A stretch of DNA of 54,854 bases from Streptomyces roseochromogenus subsp. oscitans DS 12.976 (GTDB lineage: Bacteria; Actinomycetota; Actinomycetes; Streptomycetales; Streptomycetaceae). Each line of letters starts with the position of its first letter. Position 1 is the stretch's first letter. Positions 1-7,870 of this stretch are shown here, one piece after another. The notes under the pieces are model-generated. The model ran no database searches. It saw nothing but the letters and a program-made list of their open reading frames with translations, and had not been told where the DNA came from. The stretch spans positions 23,012 to 77,865 of the forward strand of contig NZ_CM002286.1 in NCBI RefSeq assembly GCF_000497445.1, read 5' to 3'. Both the position numbers and the translations under genes were made by a program.

Positions 1-175
1 GCCTGCCCCGGCCCGGCGCCGTCCGGTTCCGCCACGCGTACCGCAGCCGGCCGCCAGCCCGGCCCAGGCGGCGCTGCAGATGCGGCTGCACCGCATCCGC
101 AACCGCGCAGCCACCCCGCCCGCGGTGCCTGGTCCGCGTCCCGCGCCCCGCCGTCGAGGCGGTCGCCGCCCGTGA
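1..175 (+). CDS. C-terminal end of an upstream gene (partial)
   Basis: An open frame enters from the left edge (first full codon at base 2) and stops at TGA 173-175. The visible 57 residues are rich in Pro, Ala and Arg, with an amphipathic stretch (AALQMRLHRIRNRAA) and a basic tail ending GGRRP. The stop overlaps the GTG start of the next gene (GTGA), so the two are probably translationally coupled. The neighbour is a VirB1-like cell-wall hydrolase, so an upstream transfer or membrane protein is plausible. Too little is visible to name a family. Confidence 0.5.
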   Translation, partial: PAPARRRPVPPRVPQPAASPAQAALQMRLHRIRNRAATPPAVPGPRPAPRRRGGRRP

Positions 176-1290
176 CCTCCACGACAAAGAAGACCCTGCT
201 CGCCTCCGGCACAGTGCTCGCGCCCCTCGCCGTCGTCCTGGGCATCTGCATCCTGTTCGTCGCCGCCGTGGCCGGCGGAGCCGCCGAACACCAGGACGAA
301 GGTGGCGACGGTACGGCTCTGACCGGCCAAGGGATGCCCGCCAAGGTGGACGGGGTGGACGCGGTCATGCTCGCCGCCTACGGCCGCGCCGCCCAGCAGG
401 TCACCACACTGCGCCCGAAGTGCACAGGGATGCGCTGGTCGGTGGTCGCCGGAATCGGCGAGGTCGAATCCACCCACGCCGCCGGCCACACGATCGCCGC
501 AGGCGGCGACATCACACCGCCCATCATCGGGCCCCGGCTCGACGGCAGCGGCACCGGCGGCAACACCACCCCCGTCCGCGACACCGACCACGGCCGCTAC
601 GACGGCGACACCCAATACGACCGCGCGGTCGGCCCCATGCAGTTCCTGCCCTCCACCTGGGAAAGCATCGGCCAAGACGGCAACAACGACGGCATCAAGA
701 ACCCCAACAACGCCTTCGACGCCGCCCTGACCACCGCCGTGTACCTGTGCGGCACCGGCCCCAGCGACCTGAGCAACGACGCCCAACTACGCCAGGCGAT
801 CCTGCGCTACAACCACTCCGGCCAGTACGCGGACAAGGTCATCGGCTACATCCACCAGTACGACACGCTCGCCCCCAACGTCACCACCGGCACCACCGAC
901 GTCAGCGGGAACGCCGGTGCCGTCATCGCGGCCGCGCTCAAGGAACAGGGCATCCCATACGTGTGGGGCGGCGGCGACATCAACGGCCCCACAGGCGGCG
1001 GCTTCGACTGCTCCGGCCTGATGGTCTACGCCTTCTACCAAGGCGCCCACATCACCCTGCCCCGCACCTCCCAGGAGATGCGCACCGTCGGAACCAGCGT
1101 CTCCCGCGACCAGATGCAGCCCGGCGACCTGATCGTCTTCAACAACGACGGCAACTGGGGACACGTCGGCCTCTACCTAGGAGGCGGCCAGATGGTCAAC
1201 GCACCCCGCCCGGGCAAAAATGTAGAGACCACCGTCGTCTCAACGGGCTACTGGACCCGATACGACTGGGACGTCAGGCGCGTCCTGTAA
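172..1290 (+). CDS. Bifunctional lytic transglycosylase / NlpC-P60 endopeptidase
   Basis: This 372-aa cell-wall hydrolase probably opens peptidoglycan locally for a transfer apparatus (VirB1-like role). One membrane-spanning or signal segment lies at residues 13-36. A transglycosylase-type domain follows, with GIGEVESTH (likely catalytic Glu near 99), VGPMQFLPSTW and an ALTTAVYLC segment. The C-terminal NlpC/P60 domain has GFDCSGLM (Cys near 280) and GHVGLYLG (His near 331), the expected Cys/His pair. The GTG start overlaps the upstream stop. Slt-NlpC fusions of this build are common in actinobacterial conjugative elements. Domain calls are secure; the link to conjugation is inferred from family and neighbours. 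Confidence 0.85.
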   Translation: MTSTTKKTLLASGTVLAPLAVVLGICILFVAAVAGGAAEHQDEGGDGTALTGQGMPAKVDGVDAVMLAAYGRAAQQVTTLRPKCTGMRWSVVAGIGEVESTHAAGHTIAAGGDITPPIIGPRLDGSGTGGNTTPVRDTDHGRYDGDTQYDRAVGPMQFLPSTWESIGQDGNNDGIKNPNNAFDAALTTAVYLCGTGPSDLSNDAQLRQAILRYNHSGQYADKVIGYIHQYDTLAPNVTTGTTDVSGNAGAVIAAALKEQGIPYVWGGGDINGPTGGGFDCSGLMVYAFYQGAHITLPRTSQEMRTVGTSVSRDQMQPGDLIVFNNDGNWGHVGLYLGGGQMVNAPRPGKNVETTVVSTGYWTRYDWDVRRVL

Positions 1291-1497
1291 CGGCAGGTTC
1301 CGACTTCACGTGTCATCGTCCGGCCGGTCTGTCATCGGTCTGCCGCCGGCAGGCGGGGCATCCTCACCGACAGGATCCAAGAGCCCTGGCCGTGCTCACC
1401 GACTCCGCAGCACTGTTGCAGACAGTGACTTTTCGTGATGTCGCCGAGGCGTCGACGGGCGCTGGCCGACGCGTCACGCACCGGCCACGCACACGCG

Positions 1498-1960
1498 CGT
1501 CTTTGGTCAGTTGGCCGATCGGCCACGGCGACGGCCAGTGGCCGCTACGCATGACCGGCCCTCGGTCCCGGCCATCCGGCCACCGGCGGCCGCACACGGC
1601 TGTGGCCGGTCACGGCCGGCGCTTGTCCGGCCATGGCCGGTGGCCGCCACGACTGGAAGCGGTCACCGCCCCATGGCCGCCCCGATTGGCAGCCGTCCCT
1701 TCCCGGGCAACGCCGACGCGATTTCATACTGCGCACCACACGGATACCCATGCCATGACCTGCGGGTATCCACAGCTTGCGGAGTGGGTATCCAGGCGGG
1801 GCAAGGGGTTGGGTATCCGTACCGCGCTGCCATTCCGATGACTTGACACTCATCAGCCCGAACAGCGGCCACCGGCGCCAGCGGGCGACTGGCCACGACT
1901 TGGTCACCGGTCACGGATGCGTGGCCGAGGACTGGTGACCAAGATCGTGGGTGGTAAGGC
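1498..1960. repeat. Non-coding flank A: GGCCA-rich array plus GGGTATCC motifs
   Basis: Bases 1291-2103 hold no convincing gene. From about 1498 to 1680 and again from 1865 to 1930 the sequence is packed with GGCCA/TGGCC words in both orientations. Between them are four copies of GGGTATCC or its complement at 1742-1749, 1764-1771, 1786-1793 and 1811-1818. Bases 1798-1818 recur as an exact 21-bp inverted match at 29550-29570, inside a region of the same texture. Iteron- or protein-binding-type repeats are possible; function unknown. Confidence 0.6.
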
Positions 1961-2103
1961 AGCGGATGAAGGCGTGGGCCGTGGCCGTTGGGCATGCACG
2001 ACGGACCGGTCAATCGAGGCCCTTCGGGACCCGGAGTACGCGCTGCCCGGTCCGCACGACCTTGCCTCTGACTGTCGGCCATGGTCACTCTGCGTTGTTG
2101 CCC

Positions 2104-3117
2104 TCAGCGACTAGCTGTGCGGGCCTCTGGCTTGACCGCGCGAGACATAAGGGTGCGGACTGCGCTCTGCGGGCTTTGGCCGTTGTGGATGATGTCGACG
2201 ACGGTTTCGGTGATCGGCATCTCGATGTGGTGGCGTCGCCCGAGGTCGTAGATCGCCTTGCAGGAGGCGACTCCTTCGGCGGTCTGCCTGGTCTGCGTTT
2301 TGGCCTCTTGGACGCTCAGGCCACGGCCGAGGTGGGCGCCGAAGGTGTGGTTCCTCGACAGTGTCGACGAGCAGGTGGCGATCAGATCTCCCATCCCGGC
2401 AAGGCCGGCGAGGGTAAGCGGGTCAGCACCCATCGCGGCGCCGAGCCGGGTCGCCTCGGCGAGTCCGCGAGTCATCAGCCCTGCTTTGGCGTTGTCGCCG
2501 AGTCCCATGCCGTCGGTGAGGCCGACGGCCAGGGCGATGACGTTCTTGATGGCGCCGCCGAGTTCGCAGCCGATCACGTCGGTGTTCGTGTACGGCCGGA
2601 AGTACGGCGTGCGGCAGGCGGCCTGGACGAGCGCGGCCGTGTCCTCGTCGGTGCAGGCGGCGACACTCGCGGCCGGTTTCCGGGCGACGATCTCTCCGGC
2701 CAGGTTCGGTCCGGACACCACGGCGATCCGCTCTGGCCTCGCGCTCGTCGTCTCGGCGATGACCTCGCTCATCGTCTTGCCGGTGCCCAGCTCGATGCCC
2801 TTCATCAGCGACACGAACACCGTGCGCGGCTCCCAGAGCGCCTGCCAAGCGTCCAGGAGCGGGCGGGCGCTCTGGGCGGAGACCGCAAGAACGGCGATGT
2901 CGGCGCCGCGCGCAGCTTCGGCCGGGTCGGACGTGGCCTTCACGTTCGCTGGCAGCGTCACGTCCGGCAGGTAGTCAGGATTGCTGCGGGTCTCGTTGAT
3001 CGCCTCGACCAGGGCCGGGCGGCGGCCCCACAGCGTGACCTCGCAGTCGGCGTCGGCGAGGACGAGGGAGAACGCGGTCCCCCAGGAGCCGGCTCCGTAG
3101 ACAGCGACACGGGACAT
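2104..3117 (-). CDS. gpsA: NAD(P)-dependent glycerol-3-phosphate dehydrogenase (GpsA family)
   Basis: GpsA interconverts dihydroxyacetone phosphate and sn-glycerol-3-phosphate in the cytosol. The start chosen is the ATG at 3117, which has an AAGGAG ribosome site and begins directly at the Rossmann motif (VAVYGAGSWGTAF); this gives 337 aa, normal for the family. Also visible are SGPNLAGEI, the GGAIKNVIALAVG segment with the expected catalytic Lys, and GDNAKAGLMTRGLAE. It is the last gene of the minus-strand RiPP-like cluster, 62 bp after the methyltransferase stop. Housekeeping gpsA is normally chromosomal, so this is probably a paralogue recruited into the cluster. Whether it acts on glycerol phosphate or on a modified peptide is unknown. 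Confidence 0.85.
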   Translation of the reverse strand: MSRVAVYGAGSWGTAFSLVLADADCEVTLWGRRPALVEAINETRSNPDYLPDVTLPANVKATSDPAEAARGADIAVLAVSAQSARPLLDAWQALWEPRTVFVSLMKGIELGTGKTMSEVIAETTSARPERIAVVSGPNLAGEIVARKPAASVAACTDEDTAALVQAACRTPYFRPYTNTDVIGCELGGAIKNVIALAVGLTDGMGLGDNAKAGLMTRGLAEATRLGAAMGADPLTLAGLAGMGDLIATCSSTLSRNHTFGAHLGRGLSVQEAKTQTRQTAEGVASCKAIYDLGRRHHIEMPITETVVDIIHNGQSPQSAVRTLMSRAVKPEARTASR

Positions 3118-3179
3118 GCGGTGAATCTCCTTGCAGATCAGCCCGTATCGGGGGCAGCGCGCCCTGGTCACGGGGATGT

Positions 3180-3965
3180 TCACTCCTTGGGGCGCCTCAA
3201 TGTAACGGCGAGCGCACAGCGGTCATCGAGCATCAAGCCACGTGTCCGCGCCTCCAAGAGCATGCTCTCGGCCTGCTCGTCACCGAGCTGCTTGCGCAGG
3301 TCGGTCTCGTGCTCGATCCAGAGCCGGTAGAGGCGCTGCCACAGCTGCGGCTCGTGGAGGCGTTCCTGCTCCCCTTCGCAGGCCAGACCGGCGGCTACCG
3401 CTTGCTCGGGCCACGGCGGCAGGACCGGGTTCGTGCGCCGGCGGGCGGAGGTGACGACGGCGCGGCCGCCGGGCCGCAGGACGCGGTGGATCTCCTTCAG
3501 GACAGCCGTCCGGTCGGGTTCGAAGCCCAGTGCGTCCACGCACACCAGGCCGTGGGCGTGGCGGTCGGGCAGCCCGGTCGCACGTAGCGAGCCCACCAGG
3601 AACCTGGCGCGTCCGGCCGGGAGGAACTCGGGCACGCGGCCGGTGGCCCGACGCACGGCCGTGGCGGAGATGTCGACGCCGGTCAGGTGCACGGCGAGCG
3701 CGCGGGCCAGCCACAGGCCGACACCGCCGGTGCCGCAGCCGAGATCCACAAGCTGATGCCCGGGCGCCAGACGCAGCGTTCCCACCATCGTGCCGAGGAG
3801 AGGCCAGTCGACTGCGCCGGCCGCCTCGACCTCGTACGGGTAGGTATCGCCCATGGCCTGTGCGTACAGGTCGCTGACGATGGTGGCGGTTCCACGGGCC
3901 TCGTGCAGTTTGTCGTACACGGCGGCGAGCCGCTGTTCCCGTTCGGTGAAGTGGGGGCTATCCAC
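3180..3965 (-). CDS. Class I SAM-dependent methyltransferase
   Basis: A 261-aa cytosolic methyltransferase. Motif I is DLGCGTGGVGLWLA, followed by LTGVDIS (acidic end of strand 2) and LKEIHRVLRPGGRAVVT (the post-motif region typical of UbiE/COQ5-like enzymes). The start chosen is GTG 3965, which gives MDSPHFTEREQRL and overlaps the end of the YcaO gene by 8 bp, implying translational coupling. Coupling to YcaO and TfuA suggests the substrate is the RiPP precursor or a product derived from it. The target atom (N, O, S or C) cannot be deduced. Confidence 0.8.
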   Translation of the reverse strand: MDSPHFTEREQRLAAVYDKLHEARGTATIVSDLYAQAMGDTYPYEVEAAGAVDWPLLGTMVGTLRLAPGHQLVDLGCGTGGVGLWLARALAVHLTGVDISATAVRRATGRVPEFLPAGRARFLVGSLRATGLPDRHAHGLVCVDALGFEPDRTAVLKEIHRVLRPGGRAVVTSARRRTNPVLPPWPEQAVAAGLACEGEQERLHEPQLWQRLYRLWIEHETDLRKQLGDEQAESMLLEARTRGLMLDDRCALAVTLRRPKE

Positions 3966-5106
3966 GGCGGCTCCCCGCGCGGGGGATGGACCGGATGATG
4001 CGCATCTCCAGGCCGGGGCTGACGACCTTGACGGCCGCGTACGCCGGCGAGTCGTGCAGGGGGAAGGCGATCGGCTCGTACCCGGTGGTGGAGGCGACTC
4101 GGGCTGTGATGGCCTGGAGGTGCTGTCCGAGGTCATCGTCTTCCGGCTGGAACTGGTGCGTCAGGCTGCTCCAGTCGCCGACCGGGATGTCCGCCGGTGC
4201 GGGCCGTTCGGGGTCGGCGGCGAAGGCGTTCTCGTGGACGTCGAGATCGTCCCGGGTACCGGCGATGCACGTCAGCCGGGACTGCGCGGCCTCGGTGAGC
4301 GCGCGGGACAGTGCGATCTGCGGGTCGAAGTGGCAGCCGGATCCGGCGAAGGTGATCGGGTAGTCCTCGGACCAGATGTAGGCGGCGCACACCGGCACGC
4401 CGTACCTGTTGTCCACGAAGGCGATCTCGAGCCACATGCCGGCGCTCGTGAACCGGTCGACCAGGCTGCGGCAGTACGGGTCGGTCACGGTGACCGGGTC
4501 GACCAGCGTGCGCAGCTGGCTGCCGCTGACGTAGTCGTGGTGCAGTACGTCGCGTTCGATCGTCTCCAGCAGTGCGTGCAAGGTGGCTTCGGGCAGCGTG
4601 TTACCGCAGGCCAGACCGTTGCTGGTGACGTGGAAGACTTCCGGTTCCGCCGCGCTGGGGTGGGTCTTGCGCCGTACGACGTCGGCCGGGACGAGCACCG
4701 GCTCTGCGGAGAGCAGGCTGTGGCCGGTGACCCAGTCCAGCGCGACATCAGCCAGCGCCGGATGGTCGATCTTCACAGGCAGTGCGTGCATCGGGTACGG
4801 CAGGTCCAGGTCGCGGTGCGTCGCGCGGATGTCCGCCTTCAACGGCTGCTCTGCGTGGAAGAGTTCGGCGGACTCCAGGACTGCGGAGATCTTGGCAAGG
4901 GTGTCGGTGGCTCCCTTGCCCTGAGAGGTGACCAGGGTGTGAGCGTTGGGCCGTACGGCCGTCCACACTGGGATGCCGAGGTAGTCGAGGCCGGTGAGCC
5001 GGGCAACGCGGCTGATGCCGAGCCGTGCGATGTGTGGCTTCAACGCCTCCCAGGTCTCCTCGGAGGTGCGGGTGCGGACGGTGCCAGTCAGGGTGATCGA
5101 GGTCAT
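3958..5106 (-). CDS. YcaO-domain cyclodehydratase/thioamide-forming protein
   Basis: YcaO enzymes use ATP to activate a peptide backbone amide, forming azolines, amidines or, with TfuA, thioamides. This 382-aa protein carries the ATP-binding signatures SQGKGATDTLAKISAVLES (about residues 66-84) and NTLPEATLHALLETIERD (about 160-180), with further matching regions to the end. ATG 5106 has a strong AGGAGG site and overlaps the tfuA stop as ATGA. The C-terminus (IPRAGSRRG) is not Pro-rich as in many azoline-forming YcaOs. Pairing with TfuA makes thioamidation the favoured chemistry by family knowledge; this is inference. Confidence 0.88.
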   Translation of the reverse strand: MTSITLTGTVRTRTSEETWEALKPHIARLGISRVARLTGLDYLGIPVWTAVRPNAHTLVTSQGKGATDTLAKISAVLESAELFHAEQPLKADIRATHRDLDLPYPMHALPVKIDHPALADVALDWVTGHSLLSAEPVLVPADVVRRKTHPSAAEPEVFHVTSNGLACGNTLPEATLHALLETIERDVLHHDYVSGSQLRTLVDPVTVTDPYCRSLVDRFTSAGMWLEIAFVDNRYGVPVCAAYIWSEDYPITFAGSGCHFDPQIALSRALTEAAQSRLTCIAGTRDDLDVHENAFAADPERPAPADIPVGDWSSLTHQFQPEDDDLGQHLQAITARVASTTGYEPIAFPLHDSPAYAAVKVVSPGLEMRIIRSIPRAGSRRG

Positions 5107-6287
5107 CGGCGGGCCGCCTCCTGATCCTTGAGGAAGCCGAGCACGAACGGCCGCGCTGCGTCGACGGCTTCGCGGACGCCGTGCAGGCCGCGCACCCACG
5201 CCTCCTCTTCCAGTCCGTCCGGGCCCGTTCCCCACACTGCGGCCAGCATGTCGCGCACCACGCTCTCCTTGATGGCCTCTGGGAAGAAGCCGCGGTTCGC
5301 CTCGCGGGCCTGGTCGTTGACGGCCGAGTACCGAGCGACGTCGGTGCGGTCGGTTGGCGTCTCTCGGATCAGCAACCGGGCTGCGGTCTGTTCGTCGGAC
5401 AGGTCCACGCGGGGGTTGATCACTGCGCAGGCGACGGTCCAGGGCAGGTCGCTTGTGCCGAGGCTGATGAGGTACTCCCACCACACCTGCTTGAACCGGG
5501 GGTCGAAGATCTGCTGGAAGGTCACCCGCTCCAGAGTGCGGAGCCGGCCGTGCTCTGTGTCGAGCGCGGCGAAGGCGTTGGCCCACTGCCGAAAGCATCG
5601 CGTCGTCCACGTCAGGCCCTCCACCGGTTCGGCCGGGGTCTTGGCCATCTCGCGCGCCAGGTCGAGGGCGTCCAGGGCGTCCTGCCGCTTCACGTCGCCG
5701 AAGTGCTCGTCGGTGGCCAGCTCGTGCGTCAGCCAGTCGGCGAATTCGGGCAGGTTCTCTCGCCGGCTGACCCGCATGACCGCATCCAGCGATCGGTGCG
5801 CGTAGTACACGTCGGCGAGCGTGCCGAGCAGCCGGTCGGCTTGGGCGGCGTCGACGACGTTCTTGCGGAGGGCGTGGCTGAGGACCTGGCGCACCCTGAC
5901 CAACGGCCACGTGCAGGCCCGCGGGTCACCGCCCGCCAACTGCGCGACGGCCACCTCGTCGTCGCCGTCGAGCAGGCCGGTGTTGTAGTCGTGCCAGACC
6001 GAACCGATGCCGATCATGCCGCAATCGGACAGTTCGGCTGCCCGTAGAGCGCCGATGCTCGCCGCGCCGATGACGCGGATGCCCCGGCCGAGTGTCCAGA
6101 TGATCTCCTTGTGCCGGACGGCCGGCGAATGGTGGTAGACGCCGTCGATGATGACGACGGTGTCGCCGACCGTGATCTGTGGATCGAATAGGTCTCCGTG
6201 CCGGATCGGCGGCCGTAGCCGTAAGTCCGGGGCCTTCAGGGCTGGTTCGTCCGGGCTCAGCGTAGGCCCGGTGAAGACGTGGATCAC
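5103..6287 (-). CDS. TfuA-like protein, YcaO partner
   Basis: TfuA-like proteins accompany YcaO enzymes in thioamide formation, probably delivering sulfur. The start is GTG 6287 (ribosome site GGAG), giving 394 aa that begins MIHVFTGPTLSPDE. The TfuA core occupies roughly residues 1-125: GDTVVIIDGVYHHSPAVRHKEI, then IGAASIGALRAAEL and GIGSVWHDYNTG. The remaining ~270 residues are a helical region without a recognised motif, longer than minimal TfuA proteins. The gene follows the precursor by 77 bp containing a hairpin and is coupled to ycaO through ATGA. Confidence 0.85.
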   Translation of the reverse strand: MIHVFTGPTLSPDEPALKAPDLRLRPPIRHGDLFDPQITVGDTVVIIDGVYHHSPAVRHKEIIWTLGRGIRVIGAASIGALRAAELSDCGMIGIGSVWHDYNTGLLDGDDEVAVAQLAGGDPRACTWPLVRVRQVLSHALRKNVVDAAQADRLLGTLADVYYAHRSLDAVMRVSRRENLPEFADWLTHELATDEHFGDVKRQDALDALDLAREMAKTPAEPVEGLTWTTRCFRQWANAFAALDTEHGRLRTLERVTFQQIFDPRFKQVWWEYLISLGTSDLPWTVACAVINPRVDLSDEQTAARLLIRETPTDRTDVARYSAVNDQAREANRGFFPEAIKESVVRDMLAAVWGTGPDGLEEEAWVRGLHGVREAVDAARPFVLGFLKDQEAARR

Positions 6288-6320
6288 GTGATCTCCAGGA
6301 TGGGGGACGCGCAGATGAGC

Positions 6321-6352
6321 GGGCGTCCGGCCACCACGGTGGCCGGACGCCC
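6321..6352 (-). terminator. Hairpin between precursor and tfuA (attenuator/terminator)
   Basis: A perfect 15-bp inverted repeat (6321-6335 with 6338-6352, 2-nt loop) lies 12 bp after the precursor stop and 33 bp before the tfuA start. Partial termination or RNA stabilisation here would yield more precursor than enzyme message, as in many RiPP operons. No clear U-tract follows. Confidence 0.65.
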
Positions 6353-6364
6353 TTCGAGCCCGGA

Positions 6365-6496
6365 TCAGAAGGTGTAGCACTCGTCCTGCTCGACGTCCTC
6401 GGACCGCACAACGGCCGAGGTATCCACCAGCTCTTCGACGTCGGTGCCGTCGGCGACGACCGCCGTCGACTGTGCTGCTTCCTGTGCCTTGGACAT
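6365..6496 (-). CDS. Putative RiPP precursor peptide, 43 aa, C-terminus CYTF
   Basis: The small gene heads the YcaO/TfuA operon. The start chosen is ATG 6496, with GTGAGG 6 nt upstream; an in-frame ATG at 6502 has no spacing from that site. The product is 43 aa, begins MSKAQEAAQSTAVV, is very acidic (EELV, RSEDVEQDE), contains no Lys or Arg in its last dozen residues, and ends in Cys-Tyr-Thr-Phe. An acidic leader followed by a short C-terminal core with the sole Cys is typical of RiPP precursors. I do not recognise the family; the precursor role is inferred from size, position and composition. Confidence 0.7.
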   Translation of the reverse strand: MSKAQEAAQSTAVVADGTDVEELVDTSAVVRSEDVEQDECYTF

Positions 6497-6852
6497 GGGC
6501 ATCCTCACTTCGCTGATAGTTGGGTCCGCCCGGAGGACACTTCGTCTTCCGGGTCCTGCACCCGGCGTCGGCCTTCTGGCGCGTCGGCGCCGGGGTCCTG
6601 CCCGCTTCCCGATGCCCGGCCCGTCATCGGCGAGCGGCCCGGAAGCGGTGTTCATGGCCGTCCCCTGTGGACATCCGGTGAGCCCGGGGAACGGGATGAG
6701 TCAGTTCGTACGGAGGGCCGCTGCCGACTCCTCCGGCGCAGCCTCGCCCAGGCACGAACGGGGGAAGAGAGTCCCGGTGGCTGCCGCTCATCAACACGCC
6801 CAGCCAGCCATGGCTCCTGGTCTGCTCACGCCGGGCGGATGTCTCGGGCACG
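6497..6852. other. Leader/promoter region of the RiPP-like cluster
   Basis: About 356 bp separate the precursor from the end of the next upstream operon. Open frames here (for example 6624-6851 minus) lack a ribosome site and have unconvincing composition. A minus-strand promoter for the cluster must lie here or further upstream; CAACTAT near 6517-6523 resembles a -10 element but has no clear -35 partner. Confidence 0.35.
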
Positions 6853-7308
6853 TCAGGTCACCAGGCGGGCCACTACCGTGACGGCGAGGCCGACCACCAG
6901 CGCGTAGGCGGTGGTGACGGCCCAGGTGAGGCGCGGGTGCCGACGGCGCATGATCCGCCAGGCCTCCCGGCCGGTCCGGCCGTCGGCGTGCGCCAGGATT
7001 CCGAGGCCGGTGAGAACGATCGACACGTACTGAGCACGCGAAGGCGAAGGCGATTCCATCGGGCTCCTCATCAAGATGACGGGGTCAGTAGGCGGTTCGT
7101 GATGGCGCAAGGTGACCAGGGGGCCCGAGCGTTGGAACGTACGGCGCGCGAAATGGGCCTGGGCCTTGCGCTCTATCGCGGTCAGGCATGGCTCGCACAA
7201 GCGGAACGGGCCGTGCTCTCCGTCCCACTGGACCGGGCCCACCCATGTCACGGGCACGCCTGGGGTATCGCAGCGCCAGCACTCGTCAACGGTCCATTCG
7301 ATCAGCAC
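6853..7308 (-). CDS. Zinc-ribbon-like protein with C-terminal membrane helix
   Basis: The start chosen is GTG 7308, preceded by AGGGAG, giving 151 aa and overlapping the end of the upstream gene by 23 bp. The N-terminal half has paired cysteines (ECWRCD and RLCEPC), spaced as in a treble-clef or zinc-ribbon fold. The C-terminal half has a basic, DnaJ-like-sounding stretch (EAWRIMRRRHPRL) and one hydrophobic helix (WAVTTAYALVVGLAVTVVARL). It is the last gene of the operon running from 10423. No family recognised; membrane attachment is a sequence-based prediction. Confidence 0.6.
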   Translation of the reverse strand: MLIEWTVDECWRCDTPGVPVTWVGPVQWDGEHGPFRLCEPCLTAIERKAQAHFARRTFQRSGPLVTLRHHEPPTDPVILMRSPMESPSPSRAQYVSIVLTGLGILAHADGRTGREAWRIMRRRHPRLTWAVTTAYALVVGLAVTVVARLVT

Positions 7309-7870
7309 TGGGGCTCCCTGGATCCGCGAGACGGACAGCGGCCGCAGCGGCCTGGACTGCCGCGAGGTACGGCCGCAGAAGGTCATCACCGGAGGGCAAT
7401 CCGTCCCCCGGCGGGACGCTCGCCTCGCGTTGGGCAGGCGGTATGAGCCAGCTGCGGGCGGCCATCATCTTCGGTACATGGACGGTTGGAGGCGGCAGGA
7501 GAAGCAGGGCGCCGCGCCGGAGGAGCAGGGAGTTTGGCGCACACCAGCCGGGTGCGGAGTCCAGGCGGATGATGACCTCGGCGCCGGACGGTCCGAGGAT
7601 GACTGGGCCGGGGTGGATTCCCGCCGCACGCACACGGTCGAGGACGTCCCGGGCCAGGGCACCAGGCACGAGAATGGTGTCGAAGGACAGGCCCACGGGG
7701 ACTTCGGCCAACTGCCGGCGGCCCCATGCCGTCAGGACTTGGTCCCGGCGCCCGGTGGGCTCCAGCCAGTTGTAGGGCACCGGCCCCACGGCGGCGGCCG
7801 TCAGCTCCTGAGCAGGTGCAGAGCGCGGCCTCGGGAGGGACGGCGCGGCCATCACCGTATGGGTGCTCAC
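7286..7870 (-). CDS. Hypothetical protein, weakly like Streptomyces prim-pol N-terminal proteins
   Basis: A 194-aa soluble protein; GTG 7870 has an AAGGGGG site and overlaps the stop of the ATPase gene upstream (GTGA). Visible features are TGRRDQVLTAWGRRQLAEVPVG, FDTILVPGALARDVLDRVRAAG, GPVILGPSGAEVIIRLDS and an all-hydrophobic LLLRRGALLLLPPP strand. This order recalls the N-terminal half of Streptomyces proteins annotated as bifunctional DNA primase/polymerase, but no catalytic Asp pair is evident, so it is probably not an active primase. Function unknown. Confidence 0.55.
   Translation of the reverse strand: MSTHTVMAAPSLPRPRSAPAQELTAAAVGPVPYNWLEPTGRRDQVLTAWGRRQLAEVPVGLSFDTILVPGALARDVLDRVRAAGIHPGPVILGPSGAEVIIRLDSAPGWCAPNSLLLRRGALLLLPPPTVHVPKMMAARSWLIPPAQREASVPPGDGLPSGDDLLRPYLAAVQAAAAAVRLADPGSPSADRMDR

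Noticed and set aside
1498..1960. CRISPR-like or tandem-repeat array
   Set aside because: The repeats are short, mixed in orientation and not separated by uniform spacers, so a CRISPR array is excluded.
1951..3330. Long plus-strand open frame opposite gpsA
   Set aside because: It is the antisense shadow of gpsA and its leader, with no ribosome site and no recognisable motif; high-GC DNA produces such frames routinely.
6624..6851. 75-aa minus-strand frame upstream of the RiPP precursor
   Set aside because: No ribosome site, no signal or domain, irregular third positions; treated as leader DNA.
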